This document shows, one piece after another, positions 9,662 to 18,554 of a stretch of DNA of 64,000 nt. The notes below the pieces were generated by a model that did no database searches, was not told the origin of the DNA, and saw only the letters and a list, made by a program, of their open reading frames with translations. Source of the stretch: Oceanimonas baumannii (lineage in GTDB: Bacteria; Pseudomonadota; Gammaproteobacteria; Enterobacterales; Aeromonadaceae); NCBI RefSeq assembly GCF_002245495.1, contig NZ_NQJF01000002.1:310001-374000 (forward strand), given 5' to 3'. Each line of letters starts with the position of its first letter. The first letter of the stretch is position 1. The position numbers and the translations under genes were made by a program.

Positions 9662-9730
9662 ACCCGGCATTATTCGGCAAAACAGGTTTTATGCAGCACC
9701 GGAGCAGGTTTAAATGAAAAGGAAGAAAAG

Positions 9731-10477
9731 GTGAGCCGTCTCAGTTATGTTTTGCCGCTTTTGTTATTATTGGCTACCCCTGCCCTGGCTCAGCAGGGCA
9801 TGTCAGCGGTCACGGTGACCACCAATCCAGACGGCAGTCAGGAATACAGCCTGACGCTGCAGGTACTGGCATTAATGACGGCGTTGTCGTTCTTGCCGGC
9901 CATGGTGATTATGATGACTTCGTTTACCCGCATTATTGTGGTGCTGTCCATTTTGCGACAGGCGCTGGGGTTACAGCAAAGCCCTTCCAACCAGGTTTTG
10001 ATTGGCATCAGCCTGTTTCTGTCATTTTTTATCATGTCACCGGTACTTGATCGGGTTAACGCCGAAGCGCTGCAGCCCTATCTGGCAGAAGAAATCAGCT
10101 CAAAACAGGCACTCACCCGGGCCGAGCAACCTATTCGCGACTTTATGCTGGCCCAGACCCGGGTCAAGGATCTTGAGACCTTTCTGAATATTGCCGGCGT
10201 ACAGGTCAGCAATGAAGCCGAGGTGCCCCTGCGGGTACTGATCCCGGCCTTTGTGACCAGTGAGCTGAAAACCGCTTTTCAGATAGGCTTTATGCTGTTT
10301 CTGCCATTTCTGGTCATTGATCTGGTAGTGGCCAGTATTCTGATGGCCATGGGGATGATGATGCTCTCGCCCATGCTGATCTCGTTGCCGTTCAAACTGA
10401 TGCTGTTTGTGCTGGTGGACGGCTGGAACCTGATTATGGGTACCCTGGCCAACAGCTTCGGGCTGGGAGCCAGCTGA
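9731..10477 (+). CDS. fliP: Flagellar export gate protein FliP (GTG start)
   Basis: FliP forms the pentameric core of the export gate with FliQ and FliR. The 248 residues have a cleavable signal peptide ([15 protein letters not shown]), the signature [18 protein letters not shown], and a C-terminal hairpin of membrane helices ([20 protein letters not shown]). Translation starts at GTG 9731, preceded by an AGGAAGAAAAG purine run. A 69-base gap separates it from fliO; I see no convincing promoter there. Confidence 0.97.
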   Translation: MSRLSYVLPLLLLLATPALAQQGMSAVTVTTNPDGSQEYSLTLQVLALMTALSFLPAMVIMMTSFTRIIVVLSILRQALGLQQSPSNQVLIGISLFLSFFIMSPVLDRVNAEALQPYLAEEISSKQALTRAEQPIRDFMLAQTRVKDLETFLNIAGVQVSNEAEVPLRVLIPAFVTSELKTAFQIGFMLFLPFLVIDLVVASILMAMGMMMLSPMLISLPFKLMLFVLVDGWNLIMGTLANSFGLGAS

Positions 10478-10746
10478 TGAGCCCGGAAACTTTTGTGGAT
10501 CTGTTCCGCAGCGCGCTCTGGCTGGTGACGCTGCTGGTGTCGGCGGTGATTTTTCCGAGCCTGGCGGTAGGTCTGATGGTGTCCATTTTTCAGGCGGCTA
10601 CGTCCATTAACGAACAAACACTGAGCTTTCTGCCCCGTTTGCTGGTCACCCTGGGCGCGCTGGCGGTGGGGGCCCACTGGGGATTCGGCATGCTGATTGA
10701 TTACTTTCACGAGCTGACGGACCTGATACCGCAGGTAATCGGTTAA
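10477..10746 (+). CDS. fliQ: Flagellar export gate protein FliQ
   Basis: FliQ is the small two-helix subunit that wraps around the FliP/FliR export pore. The 89 residues carry the family pattern FRSALWLVTLLVSAVIFPSL, then VSIFQAATSINEQTLSFLP between the two membrane helices. The ATG shares a base with the fliP stop. Length and sequence are typical. Confidence 0.97.
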   Translation: MSPETFVDLFRSALWLVTLLVSAVIFPSLAVGLMVSIFQAATSINEQTLSFLPRLLVTLGALAVGAHWGFGMLIDYFHELTDLIPQVIG

Positions 10747-10762
10747 ACGCAGCCATAAGCTT

Positions 10763-10863
10763 TAAGCCGTAAGCTAAACCCGTTGCTCGCAGGAACTGAG
10801 TTCTGCTCACTAACTGAGTTGATAACGGAAGGCTTGCCAACGACTCGGGCTGCTCACGGCTTA
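10763..10863. repeat. Imperfect inverted repeat in the fliQ-fliR gap
   Basis: TAAGCCGTAAGC at 10763-10774 is matched in inverted orientation by GCTCACGGCTTA at 10852-10863 (11 of 12 bases), enclosing about 77 bases that look non-coding. The gap separates fliQ from fliR, which are normally fused or overlapping. The sequence resembles short dispersed AAGCCGTAAGC-type repeats of gammaproteobacterial genomes, but a second copy is needed to prove that and none is in this window. Confidence 0.4.
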
Positions 10864-10887
10864 TCGCTTTCTTATTCAGGAGTTTGT

Positions 10888-11676
10888 TTGAGCTATACCA
10901 CTGCTGAGCTGATGCAATGGCTGTCGTCTTATCTCTGGCCACTCTTCCGTATTGCCGGGTTAATGATGACCATGGTGATGTTTGGTGCAAACCTGACCCC
11001 TGTGTATGTGCGTCTGTTACTGGCGGTAGCAGTCACGATCGCCGTGGCACCGGTGCTGCCGGCCATGCCGCCGGTGGCGTTGTTTTCGGTGGAAGGATTT
11101 TTGATCAGCATGCAGCAGGTGCTGATTGGTGCCGTGATTGGCTTGTTGTCGCAATTTTTGCTGCAAACGTTTGTTACCGCCGGGCAGATTATTGCGATGC
11201 AGACCAGCCTGGGTTTTGCCTCCATGGTGGATCCGCTTAACGGCCAGTCGGCACCTGTGGTGGGCCAGCTTTACCTGATGCTGGGCACCTTGTTATTTCT
11301 GGCACTCAATGGTCATTTGGTGATGATAGAAGCCATTGTGCTCAGCTTCACCTCTGTTCCGGTATCGGCCAGCGGTCTGAGGGTGGGGGACTGGCAGAAT
11401 CTGGCGGGCTTGCTGACACTGTTATTTCAGGCGGCGGTAGCCATGTCTTTGTCAGCGATAGTGGCCATGCTGCTGATTAACTTCAGTTTCGGGGTCATGA
11501 CCCGGGCGGCCCCCCAGCTCAATATCTTCAGCGTGGGTTTTGCCATCAGCATGGTATGTGGCTTGTTTATTATGTGGCTGACGCTGGGTGGCTTTATGGA
11601 TCATTTTGAAAACCAGTGGTTGCGGCTGCAACAGGTGATGTGTGACACCCTTAGGCTGACCTGCGAAGGAGGCTGA
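10888..11676 (+). CDS. fliR: Flagellar export gate protein FliR (TTG start)
   Basis: FliR is the single-copy subunit closing the FliP5-FliQ4-FliR export gate. I place the start at TTG 10888, six bases after a CAGGAG ribosome site, giving 262 residues beginning MSYTTAELMQWLSSYLWP, which matches the family length and N-terminus. The frame stays open upstream to 10783, but those 35 codons lie in the repeat-containing gap and resemble no FliR. Several membrane helices and the conserved GFASMVDPLNGQSAPVVGQ segment near residue 110 confirm identity. flhB starts 1 base after its stop. Confidence 0.95.
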   Translation: MSYTTAELMQWLSSYLWPLFRIAGLMMTMVMFGANLTPVYVRLLLAVAVTIAVAPVLPAMPPVALFSVEGFLISMQQVLIGAVIGLLSQFLLQTFVTAGQIIAMQTSLGFASMVDPLNGQSAPVVGQLYLMLGTLLFLALNGHLVMIEAIVLSFTSVPVSASGLRVGDWQNLAGLLTLLFQAAVAMSLSAIVAMLLINFSFGVMTRAAPQLNIFSVGFAISMVCGLFIMWLTLGGFMDHFENQWLRLQQVMCDTLRLTCEGG

Positions 11677-11677
11677 T

Positions 11678-12811
11678 ATGGCAGAGTCAGACGGTCAGGA
11701 AAGAACAGAACAGCCCACGGAGCAGCGACTTCGTCAGGCCCGGGAGAAAGGGCAAATCCCCCGCTCCAAGGAACTGGGTACGGCTGCGGTACTGCTCAGT
11801 GCCGCTGCCGCCCTGCTGATGCTGGGAGATACGCTGGGTACGGCCATGTCGGCGGTGTTTGCACAAAGCTTTCAGCTGGAACGGGCCGCTATTTTTGATC
11901 CCGAGACCATGATGCCGGCACTGGCTTCCGCCATCGGCGGATTAATGTGGCCGTTGCTCGGGCTGTTTGCGGTAGTCCTGGTGGCGGCGCTGGTGGGCAA
12001 CAGTCTGCTGGGTGGCTTTAATTTCAGTACCCAGGCGATGATGCCGAAATGGAATCGTCTGAGCCCTGTCAACGGCATTAAGCGCATGTTTGGCGTCCAG
12101 GCACTGGTGGAGTTGCTCAAGTCCATCGCCAAGGTGGTATTCATCGCCACCATTGCCATCTGGCTGCTGTGGGGGCAGTTCGACAATATTCTGCGTTTAA
12201 GCAGCGAAACCCTGAATATGGCGATGAAGGATGCGTTGGAGCTGTTGCTCTGGATGGGGCTGGGGTTATGCCTGGCGCTGCTGCCCATTGTAGCCATTGA
12301 TGTGCCGTTTCAGGTCTGGAATCACACCCGTCAGCTGAAAATGACCCTGCAGGAAGTGAAGGACGAATATAAAAATACCGAGGGCAAGCCCGAGGTGAAA
12401 AGCCGTATTCGCCGCCTGCAGCAGGAAATGGCCAACCGCCGGATGATGGCGGAAGTCCCCACCGCCGATGTGGTGGTGGTCAACCCCAGCCACTATTCTG
12501 TGGCGCTGCGTTATGACAAGGACAAACCTGGCTCTGCGCCTGTGGTCGTGGCCAAGGGGCTGGATGAAGTGGCCCTTAAAATCCGGGAAATTGCCCGGGA
12601 ATACAAGGTGCCGGTGATCTCTTCACCGGCCCTGGCGCGGGCAGTTTATCATTCCACTAAGCTGGACCGGGAAATCCCTGACGGTCTGTTTGTGGCCGTG
12701 GCGCAGATCCTAGCCTATGTGTTCCAGCTGAACGCCTGGCGCAAAGGGCAGGGAAACAAGCCGGTGCCGCTCAAGGATGACTTGCCCATCCCGGATGAAT
12801 ACCGGGTGTGA
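11678..12811 (+). CDS. flhB: Flagellar export switch protein FlhB
   Basis: FlhB sets substrate specificity of flagellar export and cleaves itself between Asn and Pro of a conserved NPxH loop. Here the loop reads VVVNPSHYSVALRYD, so Ser replaces the usual Thr; Asn, Pro and His needed for cleavage are kept. Four membrane helices precede the cytoplasmic domain, and the N-terminus ERTEQPTEQRLRQAREKGQ is typical. At 377 residues it is full length. FliK, encoded upstream, is its regulatory partner. Confidence 0.97.
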   Translation: MAESDGQERTEQPTEQRLRQAREKGQIPRSKELGTAAVLLSAAAALLMLGDTLGTAMSAVFAQSFQLERAAIFDPETMMPALASAIGGLMWPLLGLFAVVLVAALVGNSLLGGFNFSTQAMMPKWNRLSPVNGIKRMFGVQALVELLKSIAKVVFIATIAIWLLWGQFDNILRLSSETLNMAMKDALELLLWMGLGLCLALLPIVAIDVPFQVWNHTRQLKMTLQEVKDEYKNTEGKPEVKSRIRRLQQEMANRRMMAEVPTADVVVVNPSHYSVALRYDKDKPGSAPVVVAKGLDEVALKIREIAREYKVPVISSPALARAVYHSTKLDREIPDGLFVAVAQILAYVFQLNAWRKGQGNKPVPLKDDLPIPDEYRV

Positions 12812-12916
12812 CCTGTCCCCTTCCAGCCCTTCTTCACAGGGGAAGGTGTAACATGCGGACTTCTTCACGCTTTGATTTCTTCCTCTTGATAAGGGGAGGG
12901 TTAGGGTTTGGTGGGG
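12812..12916. repeat. Probable dispersed repeat between flhB and flhA
   Basis: The gap has no gene-like reading frame and is full of short C/T- and G/A-rich blocks that pair with each other: CCTTCC with GGAAGG near 12820-12845, and CTTCCTCTTGATAAGGGGAGGGTTAGGG near its end (split here: CTTCCTCTTGATAAG then GGGAGGGTTAGGG). The wording of the last part is like a CTCTTGATAAGGGGAG repeat seen between genes in many proteobacteria. Only one copy is in the window, so this is a resemblance, not a demonstration. It abuts the sigma-54 promoter of flhA. Confidence 0.35.
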
Positions 12917-12934
12917 TTGGCTCATTTTTTGCAT
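12917..12934 (+). promoter_or_regulatory. Sigma-54 promoter upstream of flhA
   Basis: TTGGCTCATTTTTTGCAT fits the sigma-54 consensus closely: TTGGC, a seven-base middle, TTGCAT, with GG-N10-GC spacing. It ends 36 bases before the flhA ATG. In Vibrio and Pseudomonas the flhA-flhF-flhG-fliA unit is RpoN-dependent, so this site probably drives flhA onwards. Confidence 0.8.
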
Positions 12935-12970
12935 GATTGCTGCTATGATTTTTGAACATCAGCGAGCGTC

Positions 12971-15070
12971 ATGGAGTTAAGGGCAAGGCTTTCTCAGGTT
13001 AAACAGTGGTCCCGGTGGGTGCATTCGGGTATGGGCACGCCCTTGCTGGTGCTGGCGGCACTGGCTATGGTGGTGCTGCCCATTCCGCCCTTGATGCTGG
13101 ATGTGCTGTTTTCCTTCAATATCGCCCTGGCACTGGTCGTGTTGCTGGTCGCCGTTTATACACAACGCCCGCTCGACTTCGCGGCTTTTCCTACCGTACT
13201 GCTGATCGCCACGCTGCTCAGGCTGGCGCTCAACGTGGCGTCCACCCGGGTCGTGCTGCTGGAAGGACACCAGGGCGGTAATGCTGCCGGTAACGTTATT
13301 GAAGCCTTTGGTTCTGTGGTGATTGGCGGCAACTATGCCGTGGGCCTTATCGTCTTTCTGATTTTGATGATCATCAACTTTGTGGTGGTCACCAAGGGTG
13401 CCGGCCGTATTTCCGAAGTCAGTGCCCGTTTTACCCTGGATGCGATGCCTGGCAAGCAAATGGCCATCGATGCGGATCTGAATGCCGGCCTTATCAATCA
13501 GGATGAGGCCCGTACCCGCCGTGATGAAGTCACCCGGGAAGCCGATTTTTACGGCTCTATGGATGGTGCTTCAAAGTTTGTAAAAGGCGATGCCATTGCC
13601 GGCATCATGATCCTGTTCATTAATATCATCGGTGGTTTCATTATTGGCATGGCCCAGCACGAACTGAGCTTTGGCGAAGCCGCCCGTGTTTATACACTGC
13701 TGACCATTGGTGATGGTCTGGTGGCGCAGATTCCTTCCTTGCTGCTGTCCATCGCCGCCGCCATTATCGTGACGCGGCAAAATACCCGTGAAGACATGGG
13801 GCAGGCCATGCTGGGTCAGCTTTTTGACAATCCGCGTTCACTGTCCATTGCCGCCGGTATACTGATCGCCATGGGGCTGGTGCCGGGCATGCCTCACTTT
13901 GCCTTTCTGCTGCTCGGTGGCCTGGCTGCCGGTGGTGCCTGGTGGATGCACAAACGCCGTCAGCAACAGGCACTGAAACAGCAGGAAGATGCTGCCCTGC
14001 CGCCGGCGGTGGCTGGCAATGAGAACCGTGAGCTGAGCTGGGATGATGTGACTCAGGTCGATACCATCGGGCTGGAAGTGGGCTACCGTCTGATCAGTCT
14101 GGTGGATATTTCTCAGGGGGGAGAGCTGCTCAGCCGCATTAAGGGCGTGCGTAAAAAGCTGTCTCAGGAACTGGGCTTTCTGATCCCCGCCGTGCACATC
14201 CGCGACAACCTGGAGCTGGGACCTAACGAATATCAGATCACCTTAATGGGCGTCAGCTCGGGGTTGGCCGATATTTATCCCGAGCGGGAGCTGGCCATTA
14301 ATCCGGGCCAGGTGTTTGGTCCGGTGCAGGGAATCGATACCCGGGATCCGGCGTTCGGGCTGGAAGCGACCTGGATTGGCCGGGATCAGATAGAAAATGC
14401 CCAGAGCTTGGGCTACACGGTGGTGGATGCGGCCACCGTGGTGGCCACGCACTTAAGCCAGCTGTTGACCAATAACGCCTCTCAGCTGCTGGGCCATGAA
14501 GAAGTACAGAATCTGATTGACCAGGTAGGCCGCACCCAGCCCAAGCTGGTCGAAGGGCTGGTCCCTAACACCCTTAGCCTGGCTCTGGTCACCAAGGTGC
14601 TGCAAAGCCTGCTCAACGAAGGCGTGTCCATCAGGGATATGCGGACCATTCTGCAGACCCTTACCGAATATGCACCCAAGAGTCAGGATCCGGAAGTGCT
14701 CACCGCTGCCTGCCGTATTTCACTGCGTCGTTTTCTGGTGCAGGAAATTGCCGGTACCGAGCGCGAGCTGCCGGTTATTACTTTGGCACCAGAGTTGGAA
14801 CAAATTTTGCAGAACTCTTTGCAGGCCGGTGGCGCTCAGGGCAGCGGCATAGAGCCGGGACTGGCAGAACGCATGCAGCAGTCTCTGTCTCAGGCCGCCG
14901 CCAATCAGGAGCTGGAAGGTCAGCCGGCAATATTGCTGACGTCGGGCATGTTGCGCACCACCCTGGCGCGCTTTGTAAAGCATACTATTCCCAGTCTGCG
15001 GGTGCTGTCTTATCAGGAAGTGCCGGATGATCGTCAAATCCGTATCGTGGCGTCGGTAGGGCAGCAGTAG
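12971..15070 (+). CDS. flhA: Flagellar export gate protein FlhA
   Basis: FlhA is the large export-gate subunit that couples the proton gradient to export and receives chaperone-substrate complexes on its cytoplasmic nonamer ring. The 699 residues have about eight N-terminal membrane helices, the FHIPEP-family loop with GRISEVSARFTLDAMPGKQM near residue 145, and a cytoplasmic domain from about residue 345. Length is typical. It follows its own sigma-54 promoter and lies 14 bases before flhF. Confidence 0.98.
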   Translation: MELRARLSQVKQWSRWVHSGMGTPLLVLAALAMVVLPIPPLMLDVLFSFNIALALVVLLVAVYTQRPLDFAAFPTVLLIATLLRLALNVASTRVVLLEGHQGGNAAGNVIEAFGSVVIGGNYAVGLIVFLILMIINFVVVTKGAGRISEVSARFTLDAMPGKQMAIDADLNAGLINQDEARTRRDEVTREADFYGSMDGASKFVKGDAIAGIMILFINIIGGFIIGMAQHELSFGEAARVYTLLTIGDGLVAQIPSLLLSIAAAIIVTRQNTREDMGQAMLGQLFDNPRSLSIAAGILIAMGLVPGMPHFAFLLLGGLAAGGAWWMHKRRQQQALKQQEDAALPPAVAGNENRELSWDDVTQVDTIGLEVGYRLISLVDISQGGELLSRIKGVRKKLSQELGFLIPAVHIRDNLELGPNEYQITLMGVSSGLADIYPERELAINPGQVFGPVQGIDTRDPAFGLEATWIGRDQIENAQSLGYTVVDAATVVATHLSQLLTNNASQLLGHEEVQNLIDQVGRTQPKLVEGLVPNTLSLALVTKVLQSLLNEGVSIRDMRTILQTLTEYAPKSQDPEVLTAACRISLRRFLVQEIAGTERELPVITLAPELEQILQNSLQAGGAQGSGIEPGLAERMQQSLSQAAANQELEGQPAILLTSGMLRTTLARFVKHTIPSLRVLSYQEVPDDRQIRIVASVGQQ

Positions 15071-15084
15071 CGGGAGAGAGTTGA

Positions 15085-16443
15085 ATGAAGATTAAACGTT
15101 TTTTTGCCAAAGACATGCGGGCTGCCCTGGCCGAAGTAAAGGAAGAGCTGGGCGCTGATGCGGTCATTATGTCTAATAAAAAAGTATCGGGTGGCATTGA
15201 GATAGTGGCGGCTGTTGACGACGACGATAATACGCCGGTCGACCAGGGGCAGCGTTCACTCAGGGACGATAATGTCAGAATTTCGTCGCAGGCCCGTCAA
15301 TTTGTGGCACCGCTCAATGAGCAGCAGCAGGCCGATTCACTGCAAGCTCTGCTGAGCCGTGGCAGTGCCGCACCTTCCCCCCAGACGCTGGCCGATCAGG
15401 TCGACTGGGGTCAGCCTGAGGAGCGGCGCGAGCCGGTGCTTCCCCAGCAAGCTCCTTTATTTGCCGGTGGAGAAAAAAGCCGCCATCGTCAAAAAGAAAG
15501 TGCCAAAGATAAAGAACTGAATGCCATGCGTCAGGAAATTGCCAGCATTCGCCGGCTGCTGGAGCACCAGGTATCCGGTCTGATGTGGCAGGAAGTGGAG
15601 CGGCGTGAGCCGGTGCGGGCCATGCTGATCAAACAACTGAATCAGCTGGGGTTCAGTGACGGTTTTGCCGATATGCTGGCCATGCGTGTTGATGAAGGTT
15701 CCGCCCCTCATGAAGCCTGGGCTCAGATAGAGCATGCATTAACCGGACTGCTGGTCACCGGTGAAGACGAAATTATGCGTCAGGGCGGTGCCGTGGCATT
15801 GTTGGGGCCGACCGGCGTGGGGAAAACCACGACGATCGCCAAACTTGCTGCCCGCTTTGCCGCCCGCCATGGTGCGGATCAGCTGGCGTTGATCACCACG
15901 GATCACTACCGCATCGGAGCCCATGAGCAATTGCAGACCTATGGCCGAATTATGGGAGTGGCGGTCAAACAGGCCCGAACCTATCAGGAGCTGGCGCAGG
16001 CGCTTTATCAATTGCGGCATCGTCGCCTGGTATTAATCGATACCGCCGGCATGGGGCAGCGGGATATGCGCCTGAACGAGCAGCTCGATAATCTGGTGGG
16101 AGATCGCCAGATCCGCATTCGTAATTATCTGGTCTTGCCATCTACCGCTCAGCGACGTGTGCTGCAGGAAGCCGTAGAGCACTTCCGGCGTATTCCTCTT
16201 GCCGGCTGCATCCTGACCAAGCTTGATGAAAGCCTGTCACTGGGAGATGTGCTTGATATCAGTATTCAGAACAGCCTGCCCATCAGCTATGTCACTGACG
16301 GGCAAAGGGTTCCGGAAGATTTGCGTCTGGCCAAGGCCGAGGAGCTGGTCAAGCAGGCAATGGGTGCCGTGGAGCGGCGGGAAGACCCCTATTACTGGGA
16401 TGCTGCCGGGGCCGATGATAAGGATGCACGTTTTTATGAATAA
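15085..16443 (+). CDS. flhF: Polar flagellum placement GTPase FlhF
   Basis: FlhF is an SRP-type GTPase that marks the cell pole for flagellar assembly. After a basic N-terminal domain (MKIKRFFAKDMRAALAEVK) and a linker, the GTPase domain starts near residue 235 with LLGPTGVGKTTTIAKLAARF (G1), then ITTDHYRIGAHEQLQTYG, LIDTAGMGQRD (G3) and LTKLDE (G4). At 452 residues it is of normal length. The flhF stop overlaps the preferred flhG start by 8 bases. The pair indicates a polar flagellum. Confidence 0.97.
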   Translation: MKIKRFFAKDMRAALAEVKEELGADAVIMSNKKVSGGIEIVAAVDDDDNTPVDQGQRSLRDDNVRISSQARQFVAPLNEQQQADSLQALLSRGSAAPSPQTLADQVDWGQPEERREPVLPQQAPLFAGGEKSRHRQKESAKDKELNAMRQEIASIRRLLEHQVSGLMWQEVERREPVRAMLIKQLNQLGFSDGFADMLAMRVDEGSAPHEAWAQIEHALTGLLVTGEDEIMRQGGAVALLGPTGVGKTTTIAKLAARFAARHGADQLALITTDHYRIGAHEQLQTYGRIMGVAVKQARTYQELAQALYQLRHRRLVLIDTAGMGQRDMRLNEQLDNLVGDRQIRIRNYLVLPSTAQRRVLQEAVEHFRRIPLAGCILTKLDESLSLGDVLDISIQNSLPISYVTDGQRVPEDLRLAKAEELVKQAMGAVERREDPYYWDAAGADDKDARFYE

Positions 16444-17323
16444 TTGGTTTCATGATCAGGCAAACGGATTGCGGCTTATGCAGAAAATGAACAGGGTGCA
16501 GGTGATTGCCGTAACCGGCGGTAAGGGCGGCGTGGGTAAAACCAATATTACCCTGAACATGGCCTCCGCCATGGCGGCTCAGGGGAAACGGGTCATGGTG
16601 CTGGATGCCGATCTGGGGCTGGCCAATGTCGATGTACTGCTCGGCATTCGGGTAGGGCGAAACCTTTCTCATGTGCTCAGAGGCGAGTGCAGCCTGGATG
16701 ACGTTATGGTGGAAGGCCCTCAGGGTATTCGTATTATCCCCGCGACTTCCGGTAATCAGTCCATGACCGAGCTGTCGCCTCTGGAGCATGTCAGCCTTAT
16801 CCGTGCCTTCAGTGAAATGAGAACCCCGGTGGACGTGCTGCTGGTCGACACTGCGGCCGGTATTTCTGATATGGTGCTGAGCTTTTCCCGTGCTTCTCAG
16901 GAGGTGCTGGTGGTGGTGTGTGATGAACCCACTTCCATTACCGATGCCTATGCGCTGATCAAGCTGCTTTCCCGGGAGCACGGCGTGTTCCGTTTTAAGA
17001 TTGTGGCCAACATGGTACGCAGCCAGCGGGAGGGCAATGAGTTGTTTGCCAAGCTGACCCGGGTGACCGACAAGTTTCTCGATGCCTCACTGGAGCTGGT
17101 GGCCTGCATTCCTTTCGATGGCAATCTGCGTATGGCGGTGCGGCGACAGGCCCTGGTGGTCAATCAGTATCCCAAATCACCATCGGCCATTGCGATCCGT
17201 GCTCTGGCATCCAAGGCGCTGACCTGGCCTACGCCACATCGGGCGGAAGGCCACCTGCAGTTCTTTGTTGAACGGTTACTGATGAATCCGGCCATTGAAG
17301 CGCAAGGTGCCCGTGGTGAATAA
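16436..17323 (+). CDS. flhG: Flagellar number regulator FlhG (FleN), MinD-like ATPase
   Basis: FlhG is a MinD/ParA-type ATPase that restricts flagellar number, opposing FlhF and inhibiting the FlrA/FleQ regulator. The deviant P-loop GGKGGVGKTN lies about 25 residues from the start, with VLDADLGLANVDVLLG following. The frame is open upstream to 16223, but those 71 codons lie over flhF; the ATG at 16436 gives 295 residues and the usual N-terminus (HDQANGLRLMQ, the FlhF-activating region). Its end overlaps the fliA start by 8 bases. Confidence 0.95.
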   Translation: MNNWFHDQANGLRLMQKMNRVQVIAVTGGKGGVGKTNITLNMASAMAAQGKRVMVLDADLGLANVDVLLGIRVGRNLSHVLRGECSLDDVMVEGPQGIRIIPATSGNQSMTELSPLEHVSLIRAFSEMRTPVDVLLVDTAAGISDMVLSFSRASQEVLVVVCDEPTSITDAYALIKLLSREHGVFRFKIVANMVRSQREGNELFAKLTRVTDKFLDASLELVACIPFDGNLRMAVRRQALVVNQYPKSPSAIAIRALASKALTWPTPHRAEGHLQFFVERLLMNPAIEAQGARGE

Positions 17324-18029
17324 GGTACAGGCCTATGCCCGGCACAACAGCCAGAGCCTGGTTGAACGCCATGCCGGACTGGTGCGACGCATTGCTCAGC
17401 ATTTGCTGGCGCGACTGCCCGACAGTGTGCTGCTCGACGATTTGATCCAGTCAGGCATGGTGGGGTTGTTGGAGGCGTCCAGAAATTTTGATGCGTCCAA
17501 AGGGGCCAGCTTTGAGACCTTTGCCGGCATTCGTATCCGGGGGGCCATGCTGGATGAAATTCGCCGTGGTGACTGGGTTCCGCGTTCGGTGCACCGCAAT
17601 GGCCGTAACATTTCCGATGCCATGAATATCATTCAGCGGCGGGAGGGCCGGCCGGCACAAGATCGTGAAATTGCCGCTGAACTGGGGGTATCCCTGAGCG
17701 AATATCACGCCATGCTGGCCGATGTGAATCATGGCAAATTGCTGGAAATGGATGAGTTTGAGCAGGGGATTGAGCATCAGGCCGATTCCTATGCCCATGC
17801 CGGCAGCCCCTTTGAGGGGATGGCCAGAGAGCGTTTTCAGCATGCACTGGCAGAAGGTATTCGCAAGTTGCCGGAACGCGAAGCCCTGGTGTTATCTCTT
17901 TATTACGATGAAGAGCTGAATCTGCGTGAAATCGGCGGCATACTGGAGGTATCTGAGTCCCGTGTGAGCCAGATTCACAGCCAGGCCATGCTGCGGCTGA
18001 AATCTCGCCTTAAAGACTGGACGGCTTGA
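17316..18029 (+). CDS. fliA: Flagellar sigma factor FliA (sigma-28)
   Basis: FliA directs transcription of late flagellar and chemotaxis genes and is held in check by FlgM. Regions 2 (LLDDLIQSGMVGLLEA), 3 and 4 (LNLREIGGILEVSESRVSQ, the helix-turn-helix) are complete. I choose GTG 17316 (MNKVQAYARHNSQ, 237 residues) because it fits the family N-terminus and has AAGG eight bases upstream; GTG 17313 and TTG 17295 are in-frame alternatives. It overlaps the end of flhG. Confidence 0.95.
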   Translation: MNKVQAYARHNSQSLVERHAGLVRRIAQHLLARLPDSVLLDDLIQSGMVGLLEASRNFDASKGASFETFAGIRIRGAMLDEIRRGDWVPRSVHRNGRNISDAMNIIQRREGRPAQDREIAAELGVSLSEYHAMLADVNHGKLLEMDEFEQGIEHQADSYAHAGSPFEGMARERFQHALAEGIRKLPEREALVLSLYYDEELNLREIGGILEVSESRVSQIHSQAMLRLKSRLKDWTA

Positions 18030-18060
18030 TAAAAAAACGCCAGTTAAGTTGAAAAATATC

Positions 18061-18086
18061 ATATTCCCGTTCAGAAACGGGCATAT
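18061..18086 (+). terminator. Hairpin in the fliA-cheY gap
   Basis: CCCGTT-CAGA-AACGGG, flanked by ATAT on both sides, forms a stable stem. No T-run follows, so it is not a classical terminator; it may attenuate read-through from fliA or only shape the mRNA. The gap is 132 bases and otherwise lacks coding signal. Confidence 0.35.
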
Positions 18087-18096
18087 CTGCCGACTT
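18070..18096 (+). promoter_or_regulatory. Possible sigma-28 promoter before cheY
   Basis: GCCGACTT at 18089-18096 matches five of eight bases of the sigma-28 -10 consensus GCCGATAA, and with an 11-base spacer a poor -35 (TTCAGAAA) lies at 18070. The place, between fliA and the chemotaxis genes, is right for a FliA-dependent promoter, but the -35 is weak and overlaps a hairpin. Confidence 0.3.
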
Positions 18097-18161
18097 GTAT
18101 TGAGTAGGTATTTTTACACCATGTTCAGCGGCTGTTGGTGCAGCAGTACAGGAGGAATGGG

Positions 18162-18545
18162 TTGGACAAGAACATGAAAATCCTCATTGTGGATGATTTT
18201 TCCACCATGCGCAGGATCATAAAAAATCTGCTCAGAGATCTGGGCTTTAATAACACCCACGAAGCGGATGATGGCCTTACGGCGCTGCCCATGCTTAAAA
18301 ATGGTGATTTCGATTTTGTGGTCACCGACTGGAATATGCCCGGTATGCAGGGCATTGATCTGCTCAAGGCCATTCGGGCTGATGAAAAACTGAAGCATTT
18401 GCCGGTATTAATGGTGACGGCAGAAGCCAAGCGCGAGCAGATTATTACCGCTGCCCAGGCGGGTGTGAACGGTTATGTAGTAAAACCTTTTACCGCCGGC
18501 ACCCTGAAAGAGAAACTCGAGAAGGTATTCGAGCGCATCGGATAA
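18162..18545 (+). CDS. cheY: Chemotaxis response regulator CheY (TTG start)
   Basis: CheY carries the phosphoryl signal from CheA to the motor switch. All active-site residues are visible: the DD pair in [12 protein letters not shown], the phospho-acceptor Asp in [10 protein letters not shown], Thr in [10 protein letters not shown] and Lys in YVVKPF. Start: GGAGG at 18151-18155 is six bases from TTG 18162, giving [13 protein letters not shown] and 127 residues, the family length. ATG 18174 is an alternative; a six-codon frame from ATG 18157 ends exactly at it. cheZ follows 9 bases later. Confidence 0.95.
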   Translation: MDKNMKILIVDDFSTMRRIIKNLLRDLGFNNTHEADDGLTALPMLKNGDFDFVVTDWNMPGMQGIDLLKAIRADEKLKHLPVLMVTAEAKREQIITAAQAGVNGYVVKPFTAGTLKEKLEKVFERIG

Positions 18546-18554
18546 AGGCCTCAC

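Noticed and set aside
10783-10887. N-terminal extension of FliR by 35 residues
   Set aside because: The extension crosses an inverted repeat, resembles no FliR, and TTG 10888 has a good ribosome site and yields the standard length.
16223-16435. Extended FlhG start inside flhF
   Set aside because: The 71 extra residues are out-of-frame flhF sequence; ATG 16436 gives the family N-terminus.
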